From an uncultured bacterium (lineage in GTDB: Bacteria; Actinomycetota; Coriobacteriia; Coriobacteriales; Coriobacteriaceae), in NCBI GenBank assembly GCA_905215525.1, contig CAJMQJ010000005.1:62001-126000 (forward strand): DNA of 64,000 nucleotides, in the 5' to 3' direction. The notes beneath the pieces are model-generated. The model worked only from the letters and a program-made list of their open reading frames with translations, was not told the DNA's origin and did not search any database. The translations under genes were made by a program, and so were the position numbers. Shown piece by piece: positions 54,113 to 63,169 of the stretch (the stretch's first letter is position 1; each line of letters begins with the position of its first letter).

Positions 54113-54144
54113 GCGGAGGGCGGCCCCGAAAGGCCGCCCTCCGC
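54113..54144 (-). terminator. hairpin after rnr
   Basis: GCGGAGGGCGGCC and GGCCGCCCTCCGC (13 bp, perfect) with a 6-nt loop, 26 bases past the rnr stop. The following minus-strand sequence is only modestly T-rich. Confidence 0.75.
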
Positions 54145-54169
54145 CCCCACACCATGAGTCGGGATTTGG

Positions 54170-56305
54170 CTAATGGATAAGCTTAAAGTCCAAGTGCCCA
54201 CGCGTGGTATTGACGCGCGAGACCTCGATAATCACGCGCTGGCCCAGTTCATAGCGAGTCCCCGTGTCGGCACCTGTGAGCGTGAGCGCATCCTCGTCGA
54301 ACTCGAACCACTCGTTGCCCAGGCTCTTGATCGAAACCAAGCCTTCGACCTGCGTCAGGTCCAAGCGCACAAAGAGGCCCATGCTGCTAACCCACGAGAC
54401 GGATCCGGCATAGCGCTCGCCCAGACGGTCCTCATAGTACTGGGCAATCTTGATCTTTTGCGTCGCATGGCTGGCGGCATCGGCCGCACGCTCGGCATCG
54501 CTGCATGCGCGGCAGATCTGCGGCAGAATGCGCGGCAGCGACTCGCGCCCCTTGCCGATCAGCCGCGGCGTACGGACCAAGGCGTCCTTGCCGCCGAGCT
54601 GCTCATAGGCCAACTGCAGTTTGAGCACGCGGTGCACCACCAGATCGGGGTAGCGACGGATGGGACTCGTAAAGTGACAGTAGCACGGCGCGGCGAGCGC
54701 AAAGTGGCCCTCGTTGCGCGGCTTGTACAGTGCGCGCTGCATGCTGCGCAGAAGCAGCGTGTTGACGAGCGGTGCGTTGGCCGTACCGGCGGCAGCATCA
54801 ACTGCAGCCTGTAGCTCATCGGGACTCCCCAGGGCGATACCGGCAGCACGGCGATCGTCGATGATGCCCAGCTGCGCCAGCGCAACGGCGGCACCGTGCA
54901 GGCTATCGGGGCTCGGATCCTCATGCACGCGATAGCAGGCCTCGATATCACGGTCTGCCAGCCACTCTGCAACGCACTCGTTGGCGAGTAGCATGGCTTC
55001 CTCGATAAGCGACGTGGCACACGAACGCTCGCGCGCCACAATCTGCACGGGTACTCCGTCCTCATCCAATAGAGCGCGAATCTCGGCCGTGTCAAAATCG
55101 ACTGAGCCGCGGGCGCGACGAATACGACGGCGAAGTTTGGCGAGTTCGTTGGCGGCGACAAGAAAATCGCCGAGGTCGACGTTGTAGCCGCGGGCGGCCT
55201 CCTCGCACGCAAGACCGCGCTCAAGCGCTTCCTCGCGCGAGACCTCAGCAGCCGCAACATCCTCAGCGGCGCCTTCCAGCACCGAATACTCAACCGCGCC
55301 GGCACGCACCAGCAGCGCCTCGGCGCCGTCATAGTCCATACGCACACGCGAGCGAATCACGCTGGGGTACGGATCGTAATGCCGCACGCGACCCTGCGCA
55401 TCGAGCTCAATGTCAACGGTAAACGCAAGACGGCCCTCGTCAGGGCGAAGCGAGCACAGGTCACAGGACAGGCGTTCGGGCAGCATGGGAAGCACGCGAT
55501 CGGCCAGATACACCGATGTCGTGCGATGGCGAGCCTCAAGATCGATATGTCCGTCCCAAGCCACATAGTGAGAAACGTCAGCGATATGCACACCCAGTCT
55601 GTAGCCACCCTCGGGCGTGCGCTCAAGCGAAATGGCATCGTCAAAGTCGCGCGCGTCGACCGGGTCGATCGTGATGACAAAACGGTCGCGCAGATCGCGG
55701 CGGAGCGGGTCCTTAAGCGCCGCGGACACATCGAGCGAAAGCCCCTCGGCCTCGTCCAGCGCGGCCTCGGGATAGCTATCGGTATAGCCGTAACGCGCCA
55801 TCACATATTGAACGCCCAAATCGGGCGCGTCATCTCCGCCAATGCGGCGTTCGATCGTCACGGTGCCCGATTCCAGGCGCGTCGGGTAGGTCAAAATGCG
55901 CGCGACAACGGCATCACCCGGGTGGACGCCCAGACGATTCGCCGAGGCATCCTCGGGCAGAATGAAGAAGTCGGCCTTCAGGCGCGAATCGAGTGGCTCG
56001 ATCACACCGAGCGGTCCAGCGGTCTGGTACGTACCCACCACGCTTATGGCTGCGCGCTCAACCACGCCTTCGATCACGGCGCGCCGCTCACCGTGCGGGC
56101 TGTTCTTAATGCTCACGGCAACGGTATCGCCATCCATGATCTCGCGCTTACCGCGGCCCATGACCTTGTAGTCGCCGCTCTCGGTTATGACATAGGCGCC
56201 ATGCTCATGGAGCTGCACGCGCCCGGTCAGGCTCGGACGGCGTTCGCTGCGCACCGGCCCGCGCTTATTGCGAGCTCCACGCTTATGCTTGTTATTGCGC
56301 CCCAT
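54170..56305 (-). CDS. rnr: ribonuclease R
   Basis: 3'-5' exoribonuclease of 711 residues. A basic N-terminus and cold-shock-like domains are followed by the RNB catalytic domain with the acidic motif DPVDARDFDDA (Mg-binding Asp residues) and 'CHFTSPIRRYPDLVVHR'. A C-terminal S1 domain ('YAGSVSWVSSMGLFVRLD') closes it. RNase R degrades structured RNA and cooperates with tmRNA/SmpB. In this genome the two genes are about 8.5 kb apart on the same strand. Confidence 0.95.
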   Translation of the reverse strand: MGRNNKHKRGARNKRGPVRSERRPSLTGRVQLHEHGAYVITESGDYKVMGRGKREIMDGDTVAVSIKNSPHGERRAVIEGVVERAAISVVGTYQTAGPLGVIEPLDSRLKADFFILPEDASANRLGVHPGDAVVARILTYPTRLESGTVTIERRIGGDDAPDLGVQYVMARYGYTDSYPEAALDEAEGLSLDVSAALKDPLRRDLRDRFVITIDPVDARDFDDAISLERTPEGGYRLGVHIADVSHYVAWDGHIDLEARHRTTSVYLADRVLPMLPERLSCDLCSLRPDEGRLAFTVDIELDAQGRVRHYDPYPSVIRSRVRMDYDGAEALLVRAGAVEYSVLEGAAEDVAAAEVSREEALERGLACEEAARGYNVDLGDFLVAANELAKLRRRIRRARGSVDFDTAEIRALLDEDGVPVQIVARERSCATSLIEEAMLLANECVAEWLADRDIEACYRVHEDPSPDSLHGAAVALAQLGIIDDRRAAGIALGSPDELQAAVDAAAGTANAPLVNTLLLRSMQRALYKPRNEGHFALAAPCYCHFTSPIRRYPDLVVHRVLKLQLAYEQLGGKDALVRTPRLIGKGRESLPRILPQICRACSDAERAADAASHATQKIKIAQYYEDRLGERYAGSVSWVSSMGLFVRLDLTQVEGLVSIKSLGNEWFEFDEDALTLTGADTGTRYELGQRVIIEVSRVNTTRGHLDFKLIH

Positions 56306-56382
56306 GGCGCCTCCTTGCTATCGATGACGAACTCCAAAGAGTCTACCCAAATGATTCGCTTTCCTGCCGTTCCCTTGGGATC

Positions 56383-56416
56383 AAAAAACGGGCCGCCCCA
56401 TAAGAGACGACCCGTT
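56383..56416 (-). terminator. intrinsic terminator between ftsX and rnr
   Basis: On the minus strand AACGGGTCGTC pairs with GGCGGCCCGTT with a few mismatches and TTTTTT follows. It separates ftsEX from rnr. Confidence 0.75.
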
Positions 56417-56440
56417 GGAAGGGATGAATTCCAGGCATGC

Positions 56441-57361
56441 CTACACGCGCAGGTAGCGGCGCATGGCTATGGCAGAACCAAAGAGACCGATAATCACACC
56501 GACCAGAATCAGCGCAGCATAGGTCACCAGGTAGTACTGCATCGGCAGGGCAAACGACATCCAGCCGATGCTCTCCTGCAAACGCGGAATCATCAGATTG
56601 CGCAGCAGCTCCAGAACGCCGATGGAAAGCAGCGAGCCCAAAATGGCCTGCAGTACGCCCTCGGTGATAAACGGGCCGCGAATGAAGCCGTTGCTGGCGC
56701 CGACCAGACGCATAATCGCAATCTCACGACGACGCGCCGTGATGGACAGGCGAATCGTGTTGTTGATGAAGATGAATGCGATAAAGGTCAGAAGGCCAAC
56801 GAGCACCACGGCGGCGATGCGGATGTAGTTGGTCACCTGGAACAGGCGGCTCACTTCCTCCTGGCCGTACAGCACGCTCGCGTTGACGTCGCCGTCATCC
56901 GCGATCTTCTGGAAGTCGGCGTTCTTCTTGAGCTTCTCTGCCGTGCTCTCGACCTTGGACGGATCGTCCATCTCAATTGCAAACGAAGCCGGCAGCGGGT
57001 TCTGGCCATCGAGCGCGCTCATGGTGGCGTCGGCGTTGCCCGACATCTTGCTCGTATACTCGGCCAGCGCGTCGTCCTTGTCCTTATAGGTCACGGACTT
57101 GACGTTATTCCACGTCTTAAGCTCGGCCTCAAAAGCCTGAACATCGGCCTGATCGGCGTCATCGCTAATGAACGCGTTGATGACAACCTGATCCTCGACG
57201 GTGCCGATCACGGAGTTCAGCATCGCGGAGCCCATGATGAACAGGCCGATGATAAACAGCGAAAGGAAGATCGTGATGACGGCGCCGAGCGAGGTAGTCC
57301 AGTTACGGAAGAAGTGACTGATTGCCTCTTTGAAGGAGTAGCCCACGTTAGTTGGTGCCAT
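56441..57361 (-). CDS. ftsX: cell division protein FtsX
   Basis: Permease-like partner of FtsE that controls peptidoglycan hydrolases at the septum (306 residues). An N-terminal amphipathic part with 'FKEAISHFFRNWTTSLGAVITIFLSLFIIGLF', a large extracellular loop (about 55-175), then three helices containing the FtsX permease pattern 'RLSITARRREIAIMRLVGASNGFIRGPF'. The ATG is within the last codons of ftsE (14-base overlap), so translation is coupled. Confidence 0.94.
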   Translation of the reverse strand: MAPTNVGYSFKEAISHFFRNWTTSLGAVITIFLSLFIIGLFIMGSAMLNSVIGTVEDQVVINAFISDDADQADVQAFEAELKTWNNVKSVTYKDKDDALAEYTSKMSGNADATMSALDGQNPLPASFAIEMDDPSKVESTAEKLKKNADFQKIADDGDVNASVLYGQEEVSRLFQVTNYIRIAAVVLVGLLTFIAFIFINNTIRLSITARRREIAIMRLVGASNGFIRGPFITEGVLQAILGSLLSIGVLELLRNLMIPRLQESIGWMSFALPMQYYLVTYAALILVGVIIGLFGSAIAMRRYLRV

Positions 57362-58568
57362 AGTTGCCGTAACCTCCCCTCTCCTGGTCGCGGATAACGT
57401 GGCCGCCCTCGAGGGCGATCACGCGACGGTGCATGCTATCGACCATCTCGCGGTCGTGCGTGGCGACGATCACGGTGGTGCCGGTGCGGTTAATGCGCTC
57501 GAGCAGCTTCATGATGCCCAGCGAAATCGCCGGGTCGAGGTTGCCCGTGGGCTCGTCACAGATCAAAAGCGGCGGGCGGTTGACCATGGCGCGGGCAACG
57601 GCGACGCGCTGCTGCTCGCCACCGGAAAGCTGGTCGGGCAGCGAGTCCATCTGATCGGCCAGACCGACCAGACGCAGCACCTCGGGCACCTGGCTGCGAA
57701 TGACGCCCTTGGGCTTGCCGATGCACTGCAGGGCAAACGCCACGTTTTCGTAGGCGGTCTTTTGCGGCAGAAGCTTAAAGTCCTGGAACACGGCGCCAAT
57801 CTGGCGGCGCAGGAACGGAACCTTGCGGTTCTTGATCTTCATGAGGTCCTGACCGGCAACCAAGATGCGGCCGCTCGTCGGCTTGACGTCGCGGTTGAGC
57901 GTCGACAGCAGCGTGGTCTTACCCGAGCCGGAATGACCGACCAGGAAGACGAACTCGCCCGGATAGATCTCGATGTTGATGTCGTCGAGTGCAGGCTTGT
58001 TGGGCTGTGCCGGATAGATCTTGGTGACATGCTCCATAAGGATGACGGGCTCGACACCGGCCTGCTTGGCCATCTTCTTGCGGCTGGCCTGCGGATCGAT
58101 GGGCGCAAACACCGACGTAAAATCGGGGTTGTTGAGCGCGTTATCGAGGCTTGCGACCTCGGCTGCCTGATCGCTCTCGACCACCGGGGCAGCAGGCTGC
58201 GTGGGATCGGGAATAGCGGCAAAGAGACCGGACTGCGCAGGCTGAGGAACCGGCGTCGCAGGGGCCATGGGGTCGGGAATGCCGGCCATGGTAGGCTGCG
58301 GCGCGGCGGCACCAGCCTGAGGCTGCTCCACGCGAGCGGTCACGGCCTGAACGGGCTCAAAACCCGCCGTGCCGGAAAGCGCGACATCGCTGGTGGGATT
58401 GTAGGCAAAGGGATCGGATGCCGGCTGTGCCTGATCTGCCGGCTGAGTGGGGGCCTGAGCAACAGGCTGGCCCTCTGAATCCGGAGTGGCGAAACGACTG
58501 CCCTGGACGCCTGTCTGCGTCTTGGGGGCATCATCGCCCGCACCGGAGGTACGGAAGTGGTTACCCAC
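57348..58568 (-). CDS. ftsE: FtsE with long Pro/Ala/Gln-rich N-terminal extension
   Basis: Cell division ABC ATPase of 406 residues, against about 230 for usual FtsE. The ATPase starts near residue 176 (ILMEHVTKIYP) with Walker A GHSGSGKTT (211-219), signature LSGGEQQR, Walker B LLICDEP and His switch ATHD. Residues 1-170 are disordered in appearance and rich in Pro, Ala and Gln, with a repeated IPDP motif. The GTG at 58568 with AAGGAG six bases upstream shows that the extension is probably translated. No internal start with a comparable ribosome site was seen. Confidence 0.93.
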   Translation of the reverse strand: MGNHFRTSGAGDDAPKTQTGVQGSRFATPDSEGQPVAQAPTQPADQAQPASDPFAYNPTSDVALSGTAGFEPVQAVTARVEQPQAGAAAPQPTMAGIPDPMAPATPVPQPAQSGLFAAIPDPTQPAAPVVESDQAAEVASLDNALNNPDFTSVFAPIDPQASRKKMAKQAGVEPVILMEHVTKIYPAQPNKPALDDINIEIYPGEFVFLVGHSGSGKTTLLSTLNRDVKPTSGRILVAGQDLMKIKNRKVPFLRRQIGAVFQDFKLLPQKTAYENVAFALQCIGKPKGVIRSQVPEVLRLVGLADQMDSLPDQLSGGEQQRVAVARAMVNRPPLLICDEPTGNLDPAISLGIMKLLERINRTGTTVIVATHDREMVDSMHRRVIALEGGHVIRDQERGGYGNYGTN

Positions 58569-58674
58569 TGGTGCTCCTTATCGTCGTGCGTTTAAACTAC
58601 ATGAGCGCTTTGTATTTTAGCAGCATTAGCTTTACTGCACATAAGAAGCATGGCGGGGTTTGGTCCCACCGGCT

Positions 58675-58789
58675 GCGCACAGGGTTACCTCCCAAATCGT
58701 CCTCGGACATGTCGGCGCCCCCGCTGCGCGCTTCGCGCTGCGGGGGCGCCTCCGTCCTGCGGAAAGATTTGGGAGGTAACCCTGTGCGC
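58675..58789. repeat. 115-bp nested inverted repeat (cruciform)
   Basis: Perfect 24-bp outer arms (GCGCACAGGGTTACCTCCCA onward, 58675-58698 and 58766-58789) enclose an inner 11-bp GC stem GGCGCCCCCGC/GCGGGGGCGCC (58714-58724, 58740-58750). Open frames in the surrounding 440-bp gap are products of this symmetry. No transposase or target duplication is visible. Confidence 0.85.
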
Positions 58790-58931
58790 GGCCTGCGGCT
58801 ACTATGGGGTCGCCGCGTGATCTTGGGGTGCTGCACATACAAAGTTGGGAGGGCTGAATTACACGTTGCCGTACTGGGCCCTTTTCCCGAAGAAGGCCTT
58901 GCTTGATGCGGCACTGATTTTGCTGAAATAT

Positions 58932-58968
58932 AAAAACAGGGGCGTCCTCTTTTTGAGGGCGTCCCTGT
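58932..58968 (-). terminator. intrinsic terminator of the transketolase operon
   Basis: On the minus strand a 14-bp nearly perfect stem (ACAGGGACGCCCTC and partner) with a 5-nt loop is followed by TTTTATATTT, 48 bases after the stop. Confidence 0.9.
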
Positions 58969-59016
58969 CTACGTCTATTTGCTATTGGCTTGTGGCCGAT
59001 TTGAGCGGTGGTTGCT

Positions 59017-59958
59017 CTATGCCAAGAACTCCTTGGTGGTCGCCACGATGTTGGCGGCGTCCAGGCCGTACTTGTGCAGGAGCTCGGCACCCGGGCCAGA
59101 CTCACCGAAGGCGTCGTTGACGCCGATCTTCTTGAGCGGCGTCGGGCACTGCTCGCACAGGACGTCGGCAACGGCGCTGCCCAGGCCACCGATCACAGAG
59201 TGCTCCTCGACAGTCACGACGTGGCCGGTCTTGGTGGCGCTCTTGACGATCAGGTCGGCATCGATGGGCTTGATGGTGTGCATGTTGATGACCTCGGCAT
59301 CGATGCCCTCGGCAGCAAGCTGCTCGGCGGCCTCGAGAGCCTCGCCGACCATCAGGCCGCAGGCGATGATGGTCACATCGGCGCCCTCGCGCATGACAAT
59401 GCCCTTACCCAACTCGAACTTGTAGGTCTCGGGGTCGTTGATAACCGGCGAGGCCAGACGGGCAAAGCGCATGTACACGGGGCCGTCGCACTCGTAGGCG
59501 GCGCGCGTCACGGCGCGGGCCTCGACATCGTCGGCCGGAACGATCACAGTCATGCCGGGGATGACGCGCATGAGGGCGATATCCTCGCAGCACTGGTGCG
59601 TGGCACCGTCCTCGCCCACCGAGATACCGGCGTGCGTGGCACCGATCTTAACGTTGAGGTGCGGGTAGCCGATGGAGTTACGAACCTGCTCAAAGGCGCG
59701 ACCGGCAGCGAACATGGCAAAGGTACTCGCGAAGGCAACACGACCGGTGGTCGCGATACCGGCGGCGACGCCCATCAGGTTGCTCTCGGCAATGCCCACA
59801 TCGAAGAAGCGGTCGGGGCAGGCCGCCTTGAACTTACCGGTCTGCGTGGCGGCGGCCAGATCGGCGTCGAGGACCACAAAGTCATCGTGCTCGTTGGCGA
59901 GCTCGACGAGGGCCTCGCCGTAGCTTACGCGCGTGGCGATTTTCTTGACGTCTGCCAT
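59017..59958 (-). CDS. transketolase, C-terminal subunit
   Basis: A 313-residue subunit with the pyrimidine-binding and C-terminal domains of transketolase. 'DADLAAATQTGKF', 'FFDVGIAESNLMGVAAGIA' with the catalytic Glu, and 'HAGISVGEDGATHQ' identify it. It assembles with the product of the preceding gene in the non-oxidative pentose phosphate pathway. ATG at 59958 lies one base after the stop of the N-terminal subunit gene. Split transketolases are common in anaerobes. Confidence 0.93.
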   Translation of the reverse strand: MADVKKIATRVSYGEALVELANEHDDFVVLDADLAAATQTGKFKAACPDRFFDVGIAESNLMGVAAGIATTGRVAFASTFAMFAAGRAFEQVRNSIGYPHLNVKIGATHAGISVGEDGATHQCCEDIALMRVIPGMTVIVPADDVEARAVTRAAYECDGPVYMRFARLASPVINDPETYKFELGKGIVMREGADVTIIACGLMVGEALEAAEQLAAEGIDAEVINMHTIKPIDADLIVKSATKTGHVVTVEEHSVIGGLGSAVADVLCEQCPTPLKKIGVNDAFGESGPGAELLHKYGLDAANIVATTKEFLA

Positions 59959-59959
59959 C

Positions 59960-60790
59960 CTAGAGCTCCTCTCCGGCGGCCGTGAGCTCTGCCATGGCCT
60001 GCTCAAACTGTTCATCATTGGGGGCCTTGCCGTGCCAACCAACCTGGTTCTCCATAAAGGACACGCCCTTGCCCTTTGTGGTCTCGGCGATAATGGCAGT
60101 CGGCTGACCCTTGGTGGCGCGGGCCTCGGCAAAGGCGGCGCGAATCTGATCGAAATCGTTGCCGTCGGCGAGCTCCACCACATGGAACTTGAAGGCGCGG
60201 AACTTGTCGGCGAGCGGCATGGGGTCGTTGACCTCCTCGACGGGGCCGTCGATCTGCAGGCCGTTATGGTCGACGATCACGCAGAGGTTGTCGAGCTGCT
60301 GGTTGCCGGCAAACATGGCGGCCTCCCAGACCTGGCCCTCCTCGCTCTCGCCATCGCCCAGCAGGGCGTAGGTGCGATAGTCGTCGCCCCAGTGCTTGGC
60401 GGCAACGGCCATGCCCACGGCGGCGGAGATGCCCTGGCCGAGCGAACCGGTGGACATATCGACGCCCGGGGTGTCGTTCATGTTGGGGTGACCTTGCAGG
60501 TGGCTGCCGATGTGGCGCAGCGTCTCGAGATCCTCCTTGGGGAAAAATCCGCGCTCGGCGAGCACGGCGTACAGACCAGGCGCGCAGTGACCCTTGGAAA
60601 GCACGAAGCGATCGCGGTCGGCCTTGCGGGGGTCGGCCGGGTCGACGTTCATTTCCTCAAAGTACAGATAGGTCATGATGTCGGCAGCGCCGAGCGAACC
60701 GCCCGGATGGCCGGACTTGGCAGCGTGCACGCCGGTGACGATGCCCTTCCTTACCCCGTTGGCAACCTTTTTGAGCTCTTCGTCGCTCAT
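59960..60790 (-). CDS. transketolase, N-terminal subunit
   Basis: A 276-residue thiamine-diphosphate-binding subunit. The ThDP/Mg motif GDGESEEGQVWEA..N runs from about residue 150. 'SGHPGGSLGAADI' and 'DRFVLSKGH' are typical. ATG at 60790 follows AAGGAAGG. It forms one operon with the C-terminal subunit gene. Confidence 0.94.
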   Translation of the reverse strand: MSDEELKKVANGVRKGIVTGVHAAKSGHPGGSLGAADIMTYLYFEEMNVDPADPRKADRDRFVLSKGHCAPGLYAVLAERGFFPKEDLETLRHIGSHLQGHPNMNDTPGVDMSTGSLGQGISAAVGMAVAAKHWGDDYRTYALLGDGESEEGQVWEAAMFAGNQQLDNLCVIVDHNGLQIDGPVEEVNDPMPLADKFRAFKFHVVELADGNDFDQIRAAFAEARATKGQPTAIIAETTKGKGVSFMENQVGWHGKAPNDEQFEQAMAELTAAGEEL

Positions 60791-60998
60791 TGTGCCTTCC
60801 TTTCATCCTCTTAAGACAAGATGCGCACGGCACGGAAAGGTAGTCCCAACACAGCCGCGATGCACGTACGTCATTCATTATGCTGGAAACTGGAAGCTTT
60901 ACCAGAGTATTTATCATTATTTGAACAATTGAGCAGGCAGAACCGCTGATGAAACGGTTTATCAATGTGAACGTCTTTTGGATGGAACGCAGTCGGCC

Positions 60999-61889
60999 CT
61001 ACGCGTTAATGTCCTTGAATCCCTCACCGAAGGTTTCCGTAACGTCGGCGACCGTCACAATGGCGTGAGGATCGCGCTCGCGCACGATCGTTTTGAGGGT
61101 GTTGAGCTCGCGGCGGCTCACAATGACCATGATCACCGGCTTCTCGGCGCCCGAGTACATGCCGGTCGCCTTAAACTTGGTGCAGCCGCGACCCAGGCCA
61201 TACATGATGTCGGCCGCAATATCGGGAAACTTGTCCGAGATGATGAGTACCATACGGCGCCTGTTGCCGCCGTCGACCACGGCATCGATCACGTAACCGC
61301 TAATGACCATCGAAAGGCCCGCATACAGCGCGTTTTCGACCGAGAAGACCGGGGCCGACAGCGCGCACACGGCAACGTCGATCGCCATGACGGTGGAGCC
61401 CACCGGTAGTGACGTATTGCGCGAGATAATCTGACCGATGGTGTCAGAGCCGCCAGTGTTGGCACCGGCGCGCAGCACCATGCCGTAGCCGATACCCGTG
61501 ATAATGCCGCCCCACATAGCGGGCAGCATCAGGTCGGCATGTGCCAGCGGCGCCACAAACGGAGCGAACAGGTCGGTGAAGAAGCCCAGCAGCACAAAGC
61601 CCGTCGCCGTCTGGACCACGTAGAACATGCCCCCCTCGCGCATAACGACCAGCAGCAGCAAGGCATTCATCACGATGGTTTGAATACCGACAGGCAGCGA
61701 GATGCCATGCGAGGCGCCGACCGCCTGGATAATCGTGGCGAGACCCGTAACGCCGCCGGCAGCAAGACCGTTGGGAATCAAAAACAGATCCGTCGCGATA
61801 GCTGCCAGGGCGCAGCCAAACATGATCTTGGGCAAGTCATGAAAGAAGTTCAGCGAAAGAATGCGCTTGATGTCCAGACGATATGCCAT
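60999..61889 (-). CDS. YitT-family membrane protein (DUF2179)
   Basis: A 296-residue protein. Five to six membrane helices ('ALAAIATDLFLIPNGLAAGGVTGLATI', 'GSDTIGQIISR') are followed by a cytoplasmic DUF2179 domain ('MVLIISDKFPDIAADIMYGLGRGCT', 'RRELNTLKTIVRERDP'). The family is proposed to transport or sense small molecules; its function is unsettled. ATG at 61889 follows GGGAGG, which abuts the T-run of the preceding terminator hairpin. Confidence 0.88.
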   Translation of the reverse strand: MAYRLDIKRILSLNFFHDLPKIMFGCALAAIATDLFLIPNGLAAGGVTGLATIIQAVGASHGISLPVGIQTIVMNALLLLVVMREGGMFYVVQTATGFVLLGFFTDLFAPFVAPLAHADLMLPAMWGGIITGIGYGMVLRAGANTGGSDTIGQIISRNTSLPVGSTVMAIDVAVCALSAPVFSVENALYAGLSMVISGYVIDAVVDGGNRRRMVLIISDKFPDIAADIMYGLGRGCTKFKATGMYSGAEKPVIMVIVSRRELNTLKTIVRERDPHAIVTVADVTETFGEGFKDINA

Positions 61890-61901
61890 GCTGCCTCCCT
61901 C

Positions 61902-61930
61902 AAAAAAGCGCACCCAAACGAGTGCGCTTT
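61902..61930 (-). terminator. terminator between prfB and yitT
   Basis: AAAGCGCAC/GTGCGC stem on the minus strand followed by TTTTTT, which runs into the GAGGGAGG ribosome site of yitT. It ends prfB and may attenuate yitT. Confidence 0.82.
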
Positions 61931-62020
61931 GAACTTCTTACTGTATTCGATTCTACCGATTCACCGAGCAAATACCACCCCCTGCGAAGTGTTTGCATCG
62001 ACCCGGAGCCAACCATGTGC

Positions 62021-63169
62021 CTAGGCGTCCGAGCCTTCCGCACCGGCGTTGCCGGTAGCCCAACGGTGATAGCCAATTACAAACGGATCCAGATCGCCAT
62101 CGTCAAGAACGGCCTCGACATTGCTGGTCTCCACGCCCGTGCGTAGGTCCTTGACCATCTGGTACGGGTAGAGCACGTAGCTGCGAATCTGGTTGCCAAA
62201 ACCAATCGTGGTCTTGGGTCCGCGGATCTCATCGAGCGCCTCGGCACGCTTCTCAAGCTCAATCTCGTACAGGCGAGCCTTGAGGATCTGCATGCACGCG
62301 GCCTTGTTCTGGATCTGGCTGCGCTCGTTTTGGCAGGTGACCACAATGCCGCTGGGGAAATGCGTCACGCGCACGGCGGAGTCGGTGGTGTTAACGCCCT
62401 GACCGCCCGGGCCGCTCGCGTGGTACACGTCCACGCGGATGTCATCGGGACTGATTTCGATGTCGATATCATCGGGTAGCACGGGGATGACCTCGACGCC
62501 GGCAAACGTGGTCTGGCGGCGCTTCTTGTCGTCGGTGGGGCTAATGCGAACCAAGCGGTGGACGCCGGCCTCGGCGCGCAGCATGCCAAATGCGTCCTTG
62601 CCCTCGACGGTAAAGGTCGCGCGGTCGATGCCGATGACCTCGGCTGCGGGACAGTCGTTGATGGTGACCTTCCAGCCGCGACGCTGGCAGTACTTCATGT
62701 ACATCTTAAAGAGCATGAAGGTCCAGTCCTGGGCCTCCAGACCACCCTGTCCGGGCTTGATGGTCACAATGGCATCGCCGTGATCGAACTCACCGGTAAA
62801 CCAGCTCGAAAGCTCAAGCTCATCGATGGCACGGGCCAGGCGCTCAGCCGTGGCTGTAGCCTCCTCGCGAAGGGCGACGGCGTCGGGGTCATCCCCCATC
62901 TCCTCGGCAAGCTCCAGCGCGGCGCGGGCATCGGAAAGCTCGCCGCGCGCGGTGTCCACGGCAGCGATATCTTCCTTGGTACGCGCGATCTCCTCCATGG
63001 TGGCACGGGCGGCGTCGGCGTCATCCCAAAAGCCAGGGGCAACACTTTTGGCCTCGAGCTCGGTCACGCGTGTGCGCTTTTCGTCCAAATGGAGATACGA
63101 CTCGACCTCGCCGAGCCGGTCCGCGAACGCGTCCAGCTCGGCGGGCGTTACCTCTAAAGCCTCAGCCAT
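62021..63169 (-). CDS. prfB: peptide chain release factor 2 with SPT tripeptide
   Basis: Release factor of 382 residues. The peptidyl-tRNA hydrolysis motif GGQ is at 255-257 (ASGPGGQGVNTTDSAVR). The stop-codon recognition tripeptide, usually Ser-Pro-Phe in RF2, reads Ser-Pro-Thr at residues 210-212 (codons at 62534-62542) in the otherwise conserved context LVRISPTDDKKRRQTTFAGVEV. No programmed frameshift site interrupts the frame. The ATG overlaps the secA stop by one base (TAATG), so translation is coupled to secA. Confidence 0.95.
   Translation of the reverse strand: MAEALEVTPAELDAFADRLGEVESYLHLDEKRTRVTELEAKSVAPGFWDDADAARATMEEIARTKEDIAAVDTARGELSDARAALELAEEMGDDPDAVALREEATATAERLARAIDELELSSWFTGEFDHGDAIVTIKPGQGGLEAQDWTFMLFKMYMKYCQRRGWKVTINDCPAAEVIGIDRATFTVEGKDAFGMLRAEAGVHRLVRISPTDDKKRRQTTFAGVEVIPVLPDDIDIEISPDDIRVDVYHASGPGGQGVNTTDSAVRVTHFPSGIVVTCQNERSQIQNKAACMQILKARLYEIELEKRAEALDEIRGPKTTIGFGNQIRSYVLYPYQMVKDLRTGVETSNVEAVLDDGDLDPFVIGYHRWATGNAGAEGSDA

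Noticed and set aside
58597..59189. Frames of 105-185 residues across the cruciform
   Set aside because: They arise from the inverted repeat and from the antisense of the transketolase 3' end. No start signals.
62021..63169. Programmed +1 frameshift in prfB
   Set aside because: The frame is continuous from the ATG and no CTTTGAC-type site with an in-frame stop is visible near codon 25.
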